Below, in pieces: positions 27,198 through 38,190 of a stretch of DNA of 62,884 nucleotides; position 1 is the first letter of the stretch; each line of letters starts with the position of its first letter. The translations under genes and the position numbers were made by a program. Source of the stretch: Roseiflexaceae bacterium (GTDB lineage: Bacteria; Chloroflexota; Chloroflexia; Chloroflexales; Roseiflexaceae); NCBI GenBank assembly GCA_947474225.1, contig CANJHS010000012.1:1-62884 (forward strand). Direction: 5' to 3'. A model generated the notes under the pieces. It searched no databases and was not told the DNA's origin. It worked only from the letters and a program-made list of their open reading frames with translations.

Positions 27198-28003
27198 CAA
27201 CAGTGCCGTGGGGACGTTATACCGAACTGCATCCTGATCGACTTGCTGAGATTCTCGAGACGCATCCATTGGCGATTTTGCCTTGGGGAGCGCTCGAATG
27301 GCACGGCGCACATCTTCCCTTGGGGATGGATGGAATCGCCGCCCAATATGTCGCCGATGCGGTTGTGATTCGCAGCGGCGGAGTGTTATTGCCAATGACT
27401 TGGTGGCCCATGACGACGCTGCCGCATCGATTTTCATTAGCCCTCAAAACCACCACATTGCTCCAGGTGCTCGATGATATGTATGCAAGTTTGGCCGCGG
27501 CGGGTTTTCGCCATGTGCTGCTGCTGAGTGGTCACTATGCGCAAGGCCACGAAATCGAATTGATGAAAAGCGCACTCCTCGCCTACGCACGGTATGGACT
27601 GCTCGTCCTTACATTGCCGCCGGCTGCGGTTGTGAACGAAGATTTCCTCGATCATGCCGGTCGCTGGGAAACAGCCCAGACGCTCGCCATCCGGCCAGAC
27701 TTGGTGCGCCTCGATCAACTCGGAGCAGCGCCGTTGCATCCGCGTGATTGGGCGGTGTTGGGCGAAGACCCGCGTTTGGCGACTGCGGCTGAAGGGCAAC
27801 AGTTGCTCGATGATTCCGTCGCGGGTATCGTGCAGTGGATCGAACGACTGCGGCAACCCGATGCGCATGACTTTTTGCAAAAACTCTATGCCCGCCGCAC
27901 CGATGGGTATGCTGGCTACACAGCAGCATATCACCGGACGTCGTGGGAGCAGGCACTGCAGGACTGGTGGCGCCAACGGATTGCCCCAGAGGAGAAGTCA
28001 TAA
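27194..28003 (+). CDS. Creatininase-family amidohydrolase
   Basis: A 269-residue protein of the creatinine amidohydrolase fold. PWGALEWHGAHLPLGMDGIAA (about 31-51) carries the Glu/His/Asp metal ligands. LLLSGHYAQGHE stands where the family has N-G-H-G-G-N, and GRWETA holds the late Glu. Members hydrolyse cyclic amides such as creatinine, or the formamide in F420/riboflavin-type pathways. The substrate here is unknown. Start and stop overlap the flanking genes (ATGA with the reductase, TAATG with hisG), so it belongs to this operon. Confidence 0.88.
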   Translation: MTTVPWGRYTELHPDRLAEILETHPLAILPWGALEWHGAHLPLGMDGIAAQYVADAVVIRSGGVLLPMTWWPMTTLPHRFSLALKTTTLLQVLDDMYASLAAAGFRHVLLLSGHYAQGHEIELMKSALLAYARYGLLVLTLPPAAVVNEDFLDHAGRWETAQTLAIRPDLVRLDQLGAAPLHPRDWAVLGEDPRLATAAEGQQLLDDSVAGIVQWIERLRQPDAHDFLQKLYARRTDGYAGYTAAYHRTSWEQALQDWWRQRIAPEEKS

Positions 28004-29004
28004 TGTCATTGCGCTTTGCGATTCCCTCCAAAGGGTCTTTGTATGATGGGACGCTGCAATTTTTCGAAAGCTGCGGGCTCCGCATCGTACGCCCTAACCC
28101 ACGCCGCTATACTGCGGCGATTGCTGCGCTGCCCGGTGTAGAGGTGCTCCTCCATCGCCCTGCCGATATTGTTGAGAAAGTAGCAGACGGCGAAATTGAA
28201 TTGGGGGTGTCAGGCCTCGATTTGGTTGAAGAGCTCCGTGGCGATCGTGATGACCTGATTATCATCCAAGATGATTTGGGGTATGGCCGCTGTGAATTGG
28301 TATTGGCTGTTCCCGAGGCGTGGATTGATGTCCGATCGTGGCGTGATATGGCCGATTTGGCGGCAGAATTGCATGCAGCAGGTCGGACATTACGTATCGC
28401 CACAAAGTACGGTGCGTTGATTCGACGCTTCTGCCACAGCCATGGGATTAATTCGTTCCGTATCGTCGACTCTCAGGGCGCCACCGAGGCCGCCCCAGGG
28501 CTGGGGTATGCAGATATCATCGCCGACATCACCGAGACAGGTACAACCCTCCGTGATAATCAGCTCAAAATCGTCGGTGGTCCCATACTCAAATCGCAGG
28601 CGTGTATCATCAGCTCAAAAAAAGCACTGCGCAACTCGCCCGCTGCGGCGGCCACGCTCGAGACGATCATGGAGATGGTCGAAGCGCGCCGGAGAGCGCG
28701 TTCGGTGGTGCAAATTACCGCAAACATCCGTGGTGATTCCGTCAGTGATGTCGGTCAGCGTATCAATGTCCGGCCCGAACTTGCGGGCGTCCAAGGTCCG
28801 ACGGTAGCGCCTGTCTGGCCACACGACCCTGCGACCCAAGGCTTGTACATGGTCACGCTGGTCATCCCCCAAGAGCAGGTCTTGGCAGTGGTGCGTCACC
28901 TGCGTACACTGGGTGGTGATGCAATCGCAGTTACCCCAGCACAATATTTCTTTACTGCCCAAAGCGAGACATTTGCACGCATTATGCGTGACGTCAATGC
29001 ATAA
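28003..29004 (+). CDS. hisG: ATP phosphoribosyltransferase, long form
   Basis: A 333-residue first enzyme of histidine synthesis, joining ATP and PRPP. LRFAIPSKGSLYD starts the catalytic domain. EIELGVSGLDLVEE and the PRPP loop DIIADITETGTTLRDN are typical. The end (GLYMVTLVIPQEQVLAVVRHL) is the ACT-like regulatory domain found in long-form HisG. That a HisRS-like gene heads the same operon is unusual, because long forms usually need no HisZ. The ATG at 28003 follows AGAGGAGAAG. The frame upstream into the previous gene is not used. Confidence 0.94.
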   Translation: MSLRFAIPSKGSLYDGTLQFFESCGLRIVRPNPRRYTAAIAALPGVEVLLHRPADIVEKVADGEIELGVSGLDLVEELRGDRDDLIIIQDDLGYGRCELVLAVPEAWIDVRSWRDMADLAAELHAAGRTLRIATKYGALIRRFCHSHGINSFRIVDSQGATEAAPGLGYADIIADITETGTTLRDNQLKIVGGPILKSQACIISSKKALRNSPAAAATLETIMEMVEARRRARSVVQITANIRGDSVSDVGQRINVRPELAGVQGPTVAPVWPHDPATQGLYMVTLVIPQEQVLAVVRHLRTLGGDAIAVTPAQYFFTAQSETFARIMRDVNA

Positions 29005-29035
29005 CAGCCGATAATTCGGCAGGCGAGGTTCTGGT

Positions 29036-30370
29036 ATGCCCATTCCGATTTTTACAGATTTGGCGGCTGCGCAAGCAACGGTACTCAAACGTGTCCCGTT
29101 TGATGAAGTCGAGGTCACGCAGTCACTCCTCGATGGTATCTATGCACGTGTCGGAGAGCGACTTACCCCCAGCCAGGTGGTGGAACGCATTGTGACCGAT
29201 GTCCGACAGCACGGTGACGCGGCCCTGCGTGCGTGGAGTCTCAAACTCGATGGCAGCGCACCGACACATTGGGAAGTCTCGCGCGAGACGATCAAAGCCG
29301 CATGGCATGCCCAATCCCCCGAGATTCAAGCAGCGCTCGAACTCGCAGCCAGCCAAATTCGGTCTTTCCATGCAAAACAGCCCAAAGGCAGTTGGATGGA
29401 TGTCGGCAACGAAGGCACCCTCGGTCAGCTGATTGTGCCCATGCAACGGGTGGGAATCTATGTCCCCGGTGGCAGTGCACCGTTGCCTTCGACCCTATTG
29501 ATGGCCGCCATCCCTGCACGTGAGGCTGGTGTCGAAGAAATCATCGTCTGCTCGCCACTACAACGCGCCACTGGCGAAATCGCCGAAATCGTCCTTGCTG
29601 CCGCGTACATTGCCGGCGTAGACCGGGTTATGCGGGTCGGCGGCGCACAGGCAATTGCAGCGCTCGCATATGGCACCGAACAGATTCCGCAGGTCGACAA
29701 AATCGCTGGACCGGGGAACCTGTTTGTGGTCCTCGCAAAACGAATGGTCTATGGCGTCGTGGGGATCGAGAGCCTACCAGGACCTACCGAGACGTTGGTC
29801 ATCGCAGATGGCCATGCCAATCCCGCCTATGTTGCAGCTGACTTGTTGGCACAGGCTGAGCATGTCCAAGCCGCAGCAATTTTGGTGACGACTGACATGA
29901 CGGTGGCAATTCAGGTGAAAGCAGAGTTGCAACGCCAACTCGACCTTCTGCCAGACAATCGCGACGCTGCCGAAACGCTGGCGTTACGCAGTGGCATCGT
30001 CGTCGTTCCCGATCTCAAAAGTGCCTTTGCGGTGAGTAATGCGTATGCTCCCGAGCATCTCTGCCTGTTGGTCGATAATGCCTGGGACTATTTGGGATGG
30101 GTGCGTAATGCGGGCGGGGTCTTTGTGGGGGAACGGTCGTTTGAAGTTTTGGGGGATTATATCGCTGGGCCGTCGCACATCATGCCGACCGGTGGCACCG
30201 CGCGGTATGCTTCTCCGGTGAATGTCGACGACTTCCGCAAAATCATCTCGGTTATTGGCCTCAACGAGCGTGCGTTACAGCGTATCGGCCCTGCTGCGGT
30301 GAGTTTGGCGCGGGCTGAAGGGTTACATGCCCACGCTGCGGCGGTTCAGATTCGCTTAGATGATATGTAA
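29036..30370 (+). CDS. hisD: Histidinol dehydrogenase
   Basis: A 444-residue zinc enzyme for the last two oxidations of histidine synthesis. GIYVPGGSAPLPSTLLM, DKIAGPGNLFV and LAQAEHVQAAAIL (Gln and His zinc ligands) are diagnostic. AYAPEHLCLLV holds the catalytic Glu-His pair, and LHAHAAAVQIR near the end the last His ligand. GCGAGG precedes the ATG. It lies 31 bases after hisG, the end of the histidine part of this run. Confidence 0.96.
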   Translation: MPIPIFTDLAAAQATVLKRVPFDEVEVTQSLLDGIYARVGERLTPSQVVERIVTDVRQHGDAALRAWSLKLDGSAPTHWEVSRETIKAAWHAQSPEIQAALELAASQIRSFHAKQPKGSWMDVGNEGTLGQLIVPMQRVGIYVPGGSAPLPSTLLMAAIPAREAGVEEIIVCSPLQRATGEIAEIVLAAAYIAGVDRVMRVGGAQAIAALAYGTEQIPQVDKIAGPGNLFVVLAKRMVYGVVGIESLPGPTETLVIADGHANPAYVAADLLAQAEHVQAAAILVTTDMTVAIQVKAELQRQLDLLPDNRDAAETLALRSGIVVVPDLKSAFAVSNAYAPEHLCLLVDNAWDYLGWVRNAGGVFVGERSFEVLGDYIAGPSHIMPTGGTARYASPVNVDDFRKIISVIGLNERALQRIGPAAVSLARAEGLHAHAAAVQIRLDDM

Positions 30371-30417
30371 TCGGTTTTCCATTGCATCATGGTAGGATGC
30401 GTTATAGAGGTGTTGCT

Positions 30418-30678
30418 TTGTCAGAATTTTTTGTTACATTTGTGCTGTTGTTGTTTCGTGCGTTGAACTATGCCATCTTTGCACGGGTTATTCTGTCGTG
30501 GGTCGACCAAATGGGTGCGTGGCAGATTACGCGCATTATTCGTGACATTACCGAGCCTATTCTTGGACCGTTGCGGCGTGTCATCCCCATGATGGGGATG
30601 ATGGACTTCACGCCGATTGTGGCAATTCTTTTGCTGCAGGTCATCGAACAGTTAGTTAGCCAAGCGTTGGGCCGATGA
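30418..30678 (+). CDS. YggT-family membrane protein
   Basis: About 86 residues with two hydrophobic segments (about 4-27 and 58-80). The loop FARVILSWVDQMGAW...ITEPILGPLRRVIPMMG is the YggT signature. Members are small inner-membrane proteins linked loosely to cell division and osmotic stress. I chose TTG at 30418, with AGAGG 7 bases ahead; an in-frame ATG at 30397 lacks room for a ribosome-binding site. The stop overlaps the next start by 4 bases. Confidence 0.85.
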   Translation: MSEFFVTFVLLLFRALNYAIFARVILSWVDQMGAWQITRIIRDITEPILGPLRRVIPMMGMMDFTPIVAILLLQVIEQLVSQALGR

Positions 30679-32291
30679 GCGACGCAGCGCATCAAGCCAA
30701 ACTGCCCATTATCGTGACCCTCGCAGGCATGGGTACGCTTGCACTCGAGATGCTGGCGCCACGCTTGCTGGCACCAGCATTTGGCACCTCCCAGCCCATC
30801 TGGGCTGCAGTCATAGGCATGACGTTGCTCTATTTGGCAATCGGCTATCACATCGGTGGGCGTTGGGCTGACGGTGCCCGTGGGAGCGATGGTGACATGG
30901 TGGGCCGGATCATCGTATGGGCGGGAATTGCAACGGCGCTTATTGCGCCGATAGCACCACCACTCATTTCGGCAGCCCGACTCGCGTTGCAGTCGTTGGC
31001 CATCGGAAGCTTCGTCGGGGCGCTCATTATCGCGTTGATTTTGTTTGCGACGCCGATTATTTTGCTGGCAGCGGTGTCGCCGTTTGTGAGTCGCTTGGCG
31101 CTGACGGTGACCGACCCTGCACATGTTGGGCGCGTTGTTGGACGCTTGTCGATGTTTGCCACAGTAGGTTCGTTAGTTGGTACGTTTGTGACTGCGCTCT
31201 GGCTGATTCCAACTTTGGGCACCAGTCTGTCGTTCTTGGCTGTGGCTGGAATGCTGATTGCACTAGGCAGTTGGGCTGGCACGACGCCGCGTCGTGCGCT
31301 ATGGCTCCTCTTGGTTGCTGCATTGGTTGGATGGCGGTTGGTGACCGGTCCCGCACCGCTGGCCGCGGGATGTGTGGGGTGCACGGTCCAGCAAACGATT
31401 GAGAGCGCCAACAATACCATTCAGGTTGCTACCCGCCCGCATCCCACCCACGGCATGCAGACATTGTTATTGCTGAATGAGGGCATGGCGGTGCATTCGG
31501 TTGCCAACGCCGATGGGATGCAGAGCGGCGCTGCAGTAGAGATGTTGACCGACGGCGGTCCATGGGATTACTTTGCCATTGCGCCCTATGTACTCCCGCA
31601 GCAAAATGTACATTCAATACGGCGGATGGCGATGATTGGGTCTGCTGCAGGGACGAGCACGGGGCAATTCCTGGCGTTGCATGGTCCTGATGCTGAAGTC
31701 GATGCGGTCGAGATAGATCCTGCAATCGTTGCGGTAGGACGCCAATCGTTTGGTATGCATGATAGTGGCACCACGGGCGGCAATCCCAACTATCGCGTGC
31801 ATGTGGCCGATGGTCGCACCTGGCTGGCAGCACAAACAGGTACCTATGACATTATCGGCGTGGATGCATATCATCAGCCGTATATTCCTTTTCATTTGAC
31901 TACGGTCGAGTTTTTTCAGATGGCCAAAGCACACTTGACTCCCAATGGAGCATTGGTCTTGAATGCCGGCCTCGGGGCAAATGGCGATATTCGCTTGGCG
32001 CAAGCGTTGGCTACGACCATGCGGCATGTCTTTACGAGTGTATTTGTGCTCGAAACAGCAAGTTATGGCAATTGGATGCTCATCGGGACCATTGCACACA
32101 TCGGTGATGGTGCCGCAAACTTTGCAGAAAATTATCAGGCGATGGAGAATCCCGCGTTGCGGCAGGTTATGGAAAAAACCAACGGCTTCCCGTTCCTGCA
32201 AAGCGATGACGGCCCGATGATTTTGTATGACGATCATGCACCGGTCGAACAGCTCGTCGATGAAATGATTTTTGGTGCGATTCGTCAATAA
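30675..32291 (+). CDS. Membrane-fused spermidine synthase-like protein
   Basis: A 538-residue protein. The first 225 residues form several membrane helices, beginning with GMGTLALEMLAPRLLAPAFGTS as in fused spermidine synthases. The C-terminal half has a methyltransferase-like polyamine-synthase fold: MIGSAAGTSTGQFLA in place of the usual GGGEG loop, VDAVEIDPAIV with the nucleotide-ribose Glu, VADGRTWLA, and DIIGVDAYHQPYIPFHLTTVEFF with the catalytic-type Asp. Substrate unknown; several such fusions are not true spermidine synthases. Coupled to YggT upstream. Confidence 0.88.
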   Translation: MSDAAHQAKLPIIVTLAGMGTLALEMLAPRLLAPAFGTSQPIWAAVIGMTLLYLAIGYHIGGRWADGARGSDGDMVGRIIVWAGIATALIAPIAPPLISAARLALQSLAIGSFVGALIIALILFATPIILLAAVSPFVSRLALTVTDPAHVGRVVGRLSMFATVGSLVGTFVTALWLIPTLGTSLSFLAVAGMLIALGSWAGTTPRRALWLLLVAALVGWRLVTGPAPLAAGCVGCTVQQTIESANNTIQVATRPHPTHGMQTLLLLNEGMAVHSVANADGMQSGAAVEMLTDGGPWDYFAIAPYVLPQQNVHSIRRMAMIGSAAGTSTGQFLALHGPDAEVDAVEIDPAIVAVGRQSFGMHDSGTTGGNPNYRVHVADGRTWLAAQTGTYDIIGVDAYHQPYIPFHLTTVEFFQMAKAHLTPNGALVLNAGLGANGDIRLAQALATTMRHVFTSVFVLETASYGNWMLIGTIAHIGDGAANFAENYQAMENPALRQVMEKTNGFPFLQSDDGPMILYDDHAPVEQLVDEMIFGAIRQ

Positions 32292-32330
32292 TTCATTCTG
32301 CGTGGCAAGAGACCACGGACGAGGTGTGTC

Positions 32331-33251
32331 ATGCTGATCCGCGCATTTGTCGATGTCTTGTTGCCTATCGTGGTGGTCGTCTTGGTCGGGTATGTGCTCA
32401 AGCGCTTCCTTCCTATTGACACACGTTCGCTGAATCGGATGAGCATGTATGCGCTCAGTCCGGCGTTGATTTTCATCACCATCATCAAAATCCAAATCCC
32501 TGGCACCGAAGTATTGCGTATCTCGATGACCTCGGTAGCCGCATGTCTCGGTTCTGGCCTCGTTGCGTATGCAATCGCCCGCCTGCGCAAGACCGACGCA
32601 CCGTCGACGGCTGCCCTTTTGTTGACGACGATGTTCATGAATTCGGGCAATTATGGCTTACCGACGGCACATTTTGCGTTTGGACAAGCGGGGCTCGACC
32701 GCGCACTGTTATTCTTTATTGCACAGGCCATCATGGCCCAGACCCTTACCATTGCGATCGCACAGGCAGGCAACTCGAACTGGCAGAACGGATTGAAGCA
32801 AATTTTGAAAATGCCGCCCATCTACGCCGTCACCAGCGCACTGCTGTTGCGGTGGGTTGGTGTGACCCTCGATGCTCCTACTGTGCTCGGTTCGGTGTTA
32901 CATGGTATCGACTTGATATCGCAAGCAACATTGCCATTGTTATTGATGCTCCTCGGCATGCAACTCGCCCAAGAGACTGTCATCGAAGATGTCCCGCTGA
33001 CCAGTATCGCGGTGGGGATTCGCCTATTGGTCAGTCCCGCGATTGCGTATCTCGCTGCGGTCGTCCTCAAACTTGATCCGTTGGCTACCAAAGTGGTCGT
33101 GCTACAGGCGAGTATGCCCACGGCGGTCAATATGGTGCTGTATTCGCTCGAATTCAACGCCCGCCCCAAGTTTGTTGCGGGGACGGTGGTGATCACGACG
33201 GTATTGAGTGTGGTGACGCTGACGATTCTTTTGACGGTGATGGGGGTGTAG
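32331..33251 (+). CDS. AEC-family transporter
   Basis: A 306-residue membrane permease of the auxin efflux carrier family, with about ten hydrophobic segments. MNSGNYGLPTAHFAFGQAGLDRAL near 102-125 and LPLLLMLLGMQLA near 205 are the two conserved parts. Bacterial members export malate-like or other small organic anions. Substrate not predictable. It lies 39 bases after the synthase-like gene and is the last gene of the plus-strand run. Confidence 0.92.
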   Translation: MLIRAFVDVLLPIVVVVLVGYVLKRFLPIDTRSLNRMSMYALSPALIFITIIKIQIPGTEVLRISMTSVAACLGSGLVAYAIARLRKTDAPSTAALLLTTMFMNSGNYGLPTAHFAFGQAGLDRALLFFIAQAIMAQTLTIAIAQAGNSNWQNGLKQILKMPPIYAVTSALLLRWVGVTLDAPTVLGSVLHGIDLISQATLPLLLMLLGMQLAQETVIEDVPLTSIAVGIRLLVSPAIAYLAAVVLKLDPLATKVVVLQASMPTAVNMVLYSLEFNARPKFVAGTVVITTVLSVVTLTILLTVMGV

Positions 33252-33553
33252 CTGCGTGCTGGTATACCGTTGTGGCAGCGCCGTTGAGATGTTTTGCAGT
33301 CGCGAGGGAGAGCGGGAGGAAAAGCACACAAATCTGCGACCGAAACTGCAGGATTTGAGACGATGAAAACCAACCAGATGCGGAGCGTTTTACTGATGCG
33401 ACAAGCATACGTCGGGATAACACTCAGGACAGCGGGAGAACCATTCTGCGTAAGCGTACGGCTTGATAAAGGATAACAAATCGCTTTGTGCCATTGAAAG
33501 TGAAACAGGGTAACGGCTGTACCCATCAGTCGCAAATGGTGTTGCGTAGTGGC
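33252..33553. other. Intergenic stretch between convergent genes
   Basis: About 300 bases between the AEC transporter stop and the xseB stop. I see no gene, no convincing terminator hairpin (only 5-base GGGTA / TACCC arms near 33508) and no repeat. Confidence 0.5.
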
Positions 33554-33745
33554 TTATTGTTCGCCGCTGATTTCTTTGAGGCGAAATTGGGCTTGCTCGA
33601 GCAGCGCACGGCTTTCTTCGACCAAGGCGGCGCCGCGTTGATAGAGGGCCAACGAGGCCTCGAGGGACAAATCGTTTTGTTCGAGCTGGGCGGCGATTGC
33701 TTCGATGTCGCGCAGCATTGCTTCGAGAGAAGGCTTTTCGGTCAT
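33554..33745 (-). CDS. xseB: Exonuclease VII small subunit
   Basis: 63 residues, slightly short for the family. PSLEAMLRDIEAIAAQLE, then LSLEASLALYQRGAALVE, is the two-helix XseB signature. It binds XseA to make the single-strand-specific exonuclease. It overlaps the xseA stop by 4 bases (ATGA). Confidence 0.93.
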   Translation of the reverse strand: MTEKPSLEAMLRDIEAIAAQLEQNDLSLEASLALYQRGAALVEESRALLEQAQFRLKEISGEQ

Positions 33746-34917
33746 GATTGTTGCTCCGTCGTCTGGGCGGCAAGGATACCGTCCGAAAACTGTATGGCGA
33801 TGGACGTGCCCGCGGGTGTGCCGAGACCGGAACGAATGATGCCGCCGTCTGCGGCGCGGACGATTGCATAGCCACGCTCGAGCACTGCACTGGGGTCGAG
33901 CGCGTCGATGCGGACCGCCTGGTGTTCGAGCTGCGCACGCCGTTGTTGGACAATGGTCCCCATCGCACGGTGTATGCGCCGGCTTGCGTAGCCCAATTGC
34001 TGTTGCAGTGTCGCAATCCGGACCGCGGGGGCGGCGCGGAGGAGGCGTGCACTGGCGTCGTCGAGGCGCATCTCGCGTTCTGCGGCCGTATTGGCCACAT
34101 GTAAGGCCATCGTGTAGCGCAGATTGACGAGGTGCTGGAGGATGTCCACGCGGTTGGGCGTTACCGCAGTGGCGGCGTAGGTAGGGGTGGCTGCACGGAC
34201 ATCTGCGACGACGTCGATGAGCGTGGTGTCGACCTCATGGCCTACGCCGCTGACGACAGGGACTTGGGAACGTAGCACGGCTTTGGCGACGATTTCGCTA
34301 TTAAATGCAATCAAATCTTCGCTCGCACCACCACCACGCACGACGAGGATGACATCGATCGACTCTGCATAGAGGAGTTCGAGGGCTGCCTCGATTTCAC
34401 TCGGTGCGCTTGGACCTTGTACGGTGCAATGCGCCAAAACGAGGTCGACGCACGGGTAGCGTTGCTGTATCGTCGACAACACATCCTGCAACGCTGCGCC
34501 GGTTCGTGAGGTAACGATGCCGATGCGTTGCGGGAAAGGGGGCAACGGGCGTTTGCGCGTCAACGCAGCATACTGCGTCATGAGTCGTTCGAGCTCAATG
34601 GCGCGTGCGTCTGTCCCTTGCTCGCGGATGTCGTCGATGATGAATTGCACTTCGGAGCGCGCCCCATAAAAATCGACGCGACCGTGCAAATGCACAATCG
34701 CGCCTTCGGTGGGGCGTTTGAGGCGGATGTTCACGCTACGCCAACAGGCACCGCGCATGGTGACATCGCCTTCTTTGAGGGTGAGGTACCAGTGGCCGCC
34801 CGCAGGAGTACTCACGGTCATCAGCGTCGCTTCGACCCAGATGTCTCGCAACAGATGGTCGTCAAGCAACGACTTGACCAATAGCGCAATATGCGAGAGC
34901 GGCGTGGGGCGAATCAC
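33742..34917 (-). CDS. xseA: Exonuclease VII large subunit
   Basis: A 391-residue catalytic subunit. The N-terminal OB-fold (about 1-100, DIWVEATLMTV...WYLTLKEGD) is followed by the nuclease domain: PFPQRIGIVTSRTGAALQDVL, VVRGGGASEDLIAFN and VVSGVGHEVDTTL are diagnostic. A coiled-coil stretch follows and the ERGYAIV motif lies near the end. I start at GTG 34917, which overlaps the accB stop by one base (TAGTG). A longer frame into accB is out of keeping with the family. Confidence 0.94.
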   Translation of the reverse strand: MIRPTPLSHIALLVKSLLDDHLLRDIWVEATLMTVSTPAGGHWYLTLKEGDVTMRGACWRSVNIRLKRPTEGAIVHLHGRVDFYGARSEVQFIIDDIREQGTDARAIELERLMTQYAALTRKRPLPPFPQRIGIVTSRTGAALQDVLSTIQQRYPCVDLVLAHCTVQGPSAPSEIEAALELLYAESIDVILVVRGGGASEDLIAFNSEIVAKAVLRSQVPVVSGVGHEVDTTLIDVVADVRAATPTYAATAVTPNRVDILQHLVNLRYTMALHVANTAAEREMRLDDASARLLRAAPAVRIATLQQQLGYASRRIHRAMGTIVQQRRAQLEHQAVRIDALDPSAVLERGYAIVRAADGGIIRSGLGTPAGTSIAIQFSDGILAAQTTEQQS

Positions 34918-35417
34918 TAGACGGCTGGTTCGATGATCATCAACGGCTGACCGAATTCGACCGGCTGGCCATTTTTGACAAGGATTTTGAGGATGCGACC
35001 CGTGACGTCGCTTTCGATTTCGTTCATCATCTTCATGGCTTCGACAATGCACAAGCGGTCGCCCGACTTGACGAGGTCACCTTCGTTGACGAATGCAGGA
35101 TCTTTCGGCGTGGGGGTAGCGTAATAGGTGCCGACCATGGGGGACGTGATGGTGTGTCCGCTGATGATTGGCTCGGCAACGGGAGCAGAGGTGACTGGTG
35201 CAGCAACTGCACTGGAATTCGGTTGCATGTGCATCATCTGTGGCATCGTCGATTGCATCATCACCGGGGCGACGGGGGCATGACCACGCTTGATATGCAA
35301 GCGCGATTCACCGCGTTCGATGGTGAGTTCGTGAATCTCGTTCTCTTTGACGAGCTTCAATAATTCACGCACTTCGTCGATGGCGAATGCGTCTGAGGTG
35401 TGCGATTCGTTGCCCAT
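34917..35417 (-). CDS. accB: Biotin carboxyl carrier protein
   Basis: A 166-residue acetyl-CoA carboxylase subunit. The N-terminal part ([22 protein letters not shown]) is joined by a Met/Pro/Ala-rich linker to the biotinyl domain, with [14 protein letters not shown] around the biotinylated Lys near 130. The carboxylase partner accC is not next to it. Ordered after aroQ and before xseA on the minus strand. Confidence 0.95.
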   Translation of the reverse strand: MGNESHTSDAFAIDEVRELLKLVKENEIHELTIERGESRLHIKRGHAPVAPVMMQSTMPQMMHMQPNSSAVAAPVTSAPVAEPIISGHTITSPMVGTYYATPTPKDPAFVNEGDLVKSGDRLCIVEAMKMMNEIESDVTGRILKILVKNGQPVEFGQPLMIIEPAV

Positions 35418-35476
35418 ATGCTCCGTTACTCCACAATGAAGAATTCAAATAACATGCACCAGTATACCACTCCACA

Positions 35477-35914
35477 TCACGCATTGGCAGCTGCATCGAT
35501 GAACCAGTCGAGGGCATGGAGATACCCACGCCAGCCTAATCCGGCGATTTGACCGGTAGCGATGGCAGCGATGACGGAGTGATGTCGGAACGGCTCGCGC
35601 TTATAGACGTTCGAGATATGTACTTCGATGATGGGCACACTGAGCGCGCTCAGCGCGTCACGAATCGCATAGCTGTAGTGTGTGAACGCGCCTGGATTAA
35701 TGATGATGCCGTTGGTCGATGGTTGATGTTGCTGAATGATGTCGATGATGACACCTTCGTGGTTTGATTGGACGAAATCTATGCTGATGCCGTGCGGGGT
35801 TGCCCGTGTAATCAGGGCACGTTCGATGTCGGCCAGCGTGGTTGCGCCGTAGATGTGTGGCTCACGCGTGCCCAACATATTGAGGTTTGGTCCATTGAGG
35901 ACGAGAATACGCAT
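35477..35914 (-). CDS. aroQ: 3-Dehydroquinate dehydratase, type II
   Basis: A 145-residue shikimate-pathway enzyme. [19 protein letters not shown] holds the catalytic Arg and Tyr, FVQSNHEG and [16 protein letters not shown] are characteristic, and [17 protein letters not shown] holds the catalytic His. ATG 35914 has AAAGGGA at good spacing; longer frames reaching towards dnaK have no support. First gene of the minus run aroQ-accB-xseA-xseB. Confidence 0.96.
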   Translation of the reverse strand: MRILVLNGPNLNMLGTREPHIYGATTLADIERALITRATPHGISIDFVQSNHEGVIIDIIQQHQPSTNGIIINPGAFTHYSYAIRDALSALSVPIIEVHISNVYKREPFRHHSVIAAIATGQIAGLGWRGYLHALDWFIDAAANA

Positions 35915-36006
35915 GTGAGTTCCCTTTCGTATAGGGCAAAGCGTACCATATTTTGAGAGAAAGGTTTGCATCACGATACTCAAATACATTTCTAACGCGC
36001 AGGTCC

Positions 36007-36034
36007 TTGCGACAGCGCAGTTAGTCGATACAAT
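36007..36034 (+). promoter_or_regulatory. Promoter of dnaK
   Basis: TTGCGA (36007-36012), 16 bases, TACAAT (36029-36034), giving a leader of about 77 bases. No full CIRCE element (TTAGCACTC-N9-GAGTGCTAA) is present. Only CACTC-GT-GAGTG arms occur at 36088-36099 in the leader, with the wrong spacing. Confidence 0.55.
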
Positions 36035-36117
36035 AAAAACAACGACACCAATGCCCTCGTGCAATGATGCAATCACTGTATGGTGTGCACTCGTGAGTGA
36101 AGAAAGTAGGATTCTCA

Positions 36118-37989
<1,872 letters not shown>

Positions 37990-37997
37990 CAGTGACA

Positions 37998-38034
37998 AGG
38001 CACGGCACTCGAAAAAGTGCCGTGCCTTTTTCTT
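37998..38034 (+). terminator. Terminator of dnaK
   Basis: AGGCACGGCACT (37998-38009) pairs with 38016-38027 and runs into TTTTTCTTTTT, 9 bases after the stop. Confidence 0.94.
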
Positions 38035-38146
38035 TTTGGGATGACATCAAATCCCGCGTTGCCGTGCAGAATGACGACTTTTAATTCAATGAATGGACTT
38101 TGAATTATTCACATCTGTAGTAAAAATTAATTACATCTATCGTGTG

Positions 38147-38155
38147 TGGTATAAT
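38147..38155 (+). promoter_or_regulatory. Extended -10 promoter of cvpA
   Basis: TGGTATAAT: a perfect -10 (38150-38155) with an upstream TG. The -35 region (TTAATT at 38127-38132, 17-base spacing) is weak. About 36 bases before the cvpA ATG. Confidence 0.65.
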
Positions 38156-38190
38156 TGTGAATTGTATCCGACCGTGAAACTACGGAGTAC

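Noticed and set aside
33390-34100. 236-residue minus-strand frame over xseB and xseA
   Set aside because: It is in a different phase from two clearly recognised genes and has no family features.
36088-36099. CIRCE-like element before dnaK
   Set aside because: CACTC and GAGTG are separated by 2 bases instead of the 9 of CIRCE, and the outer TTA/TAA are absent.
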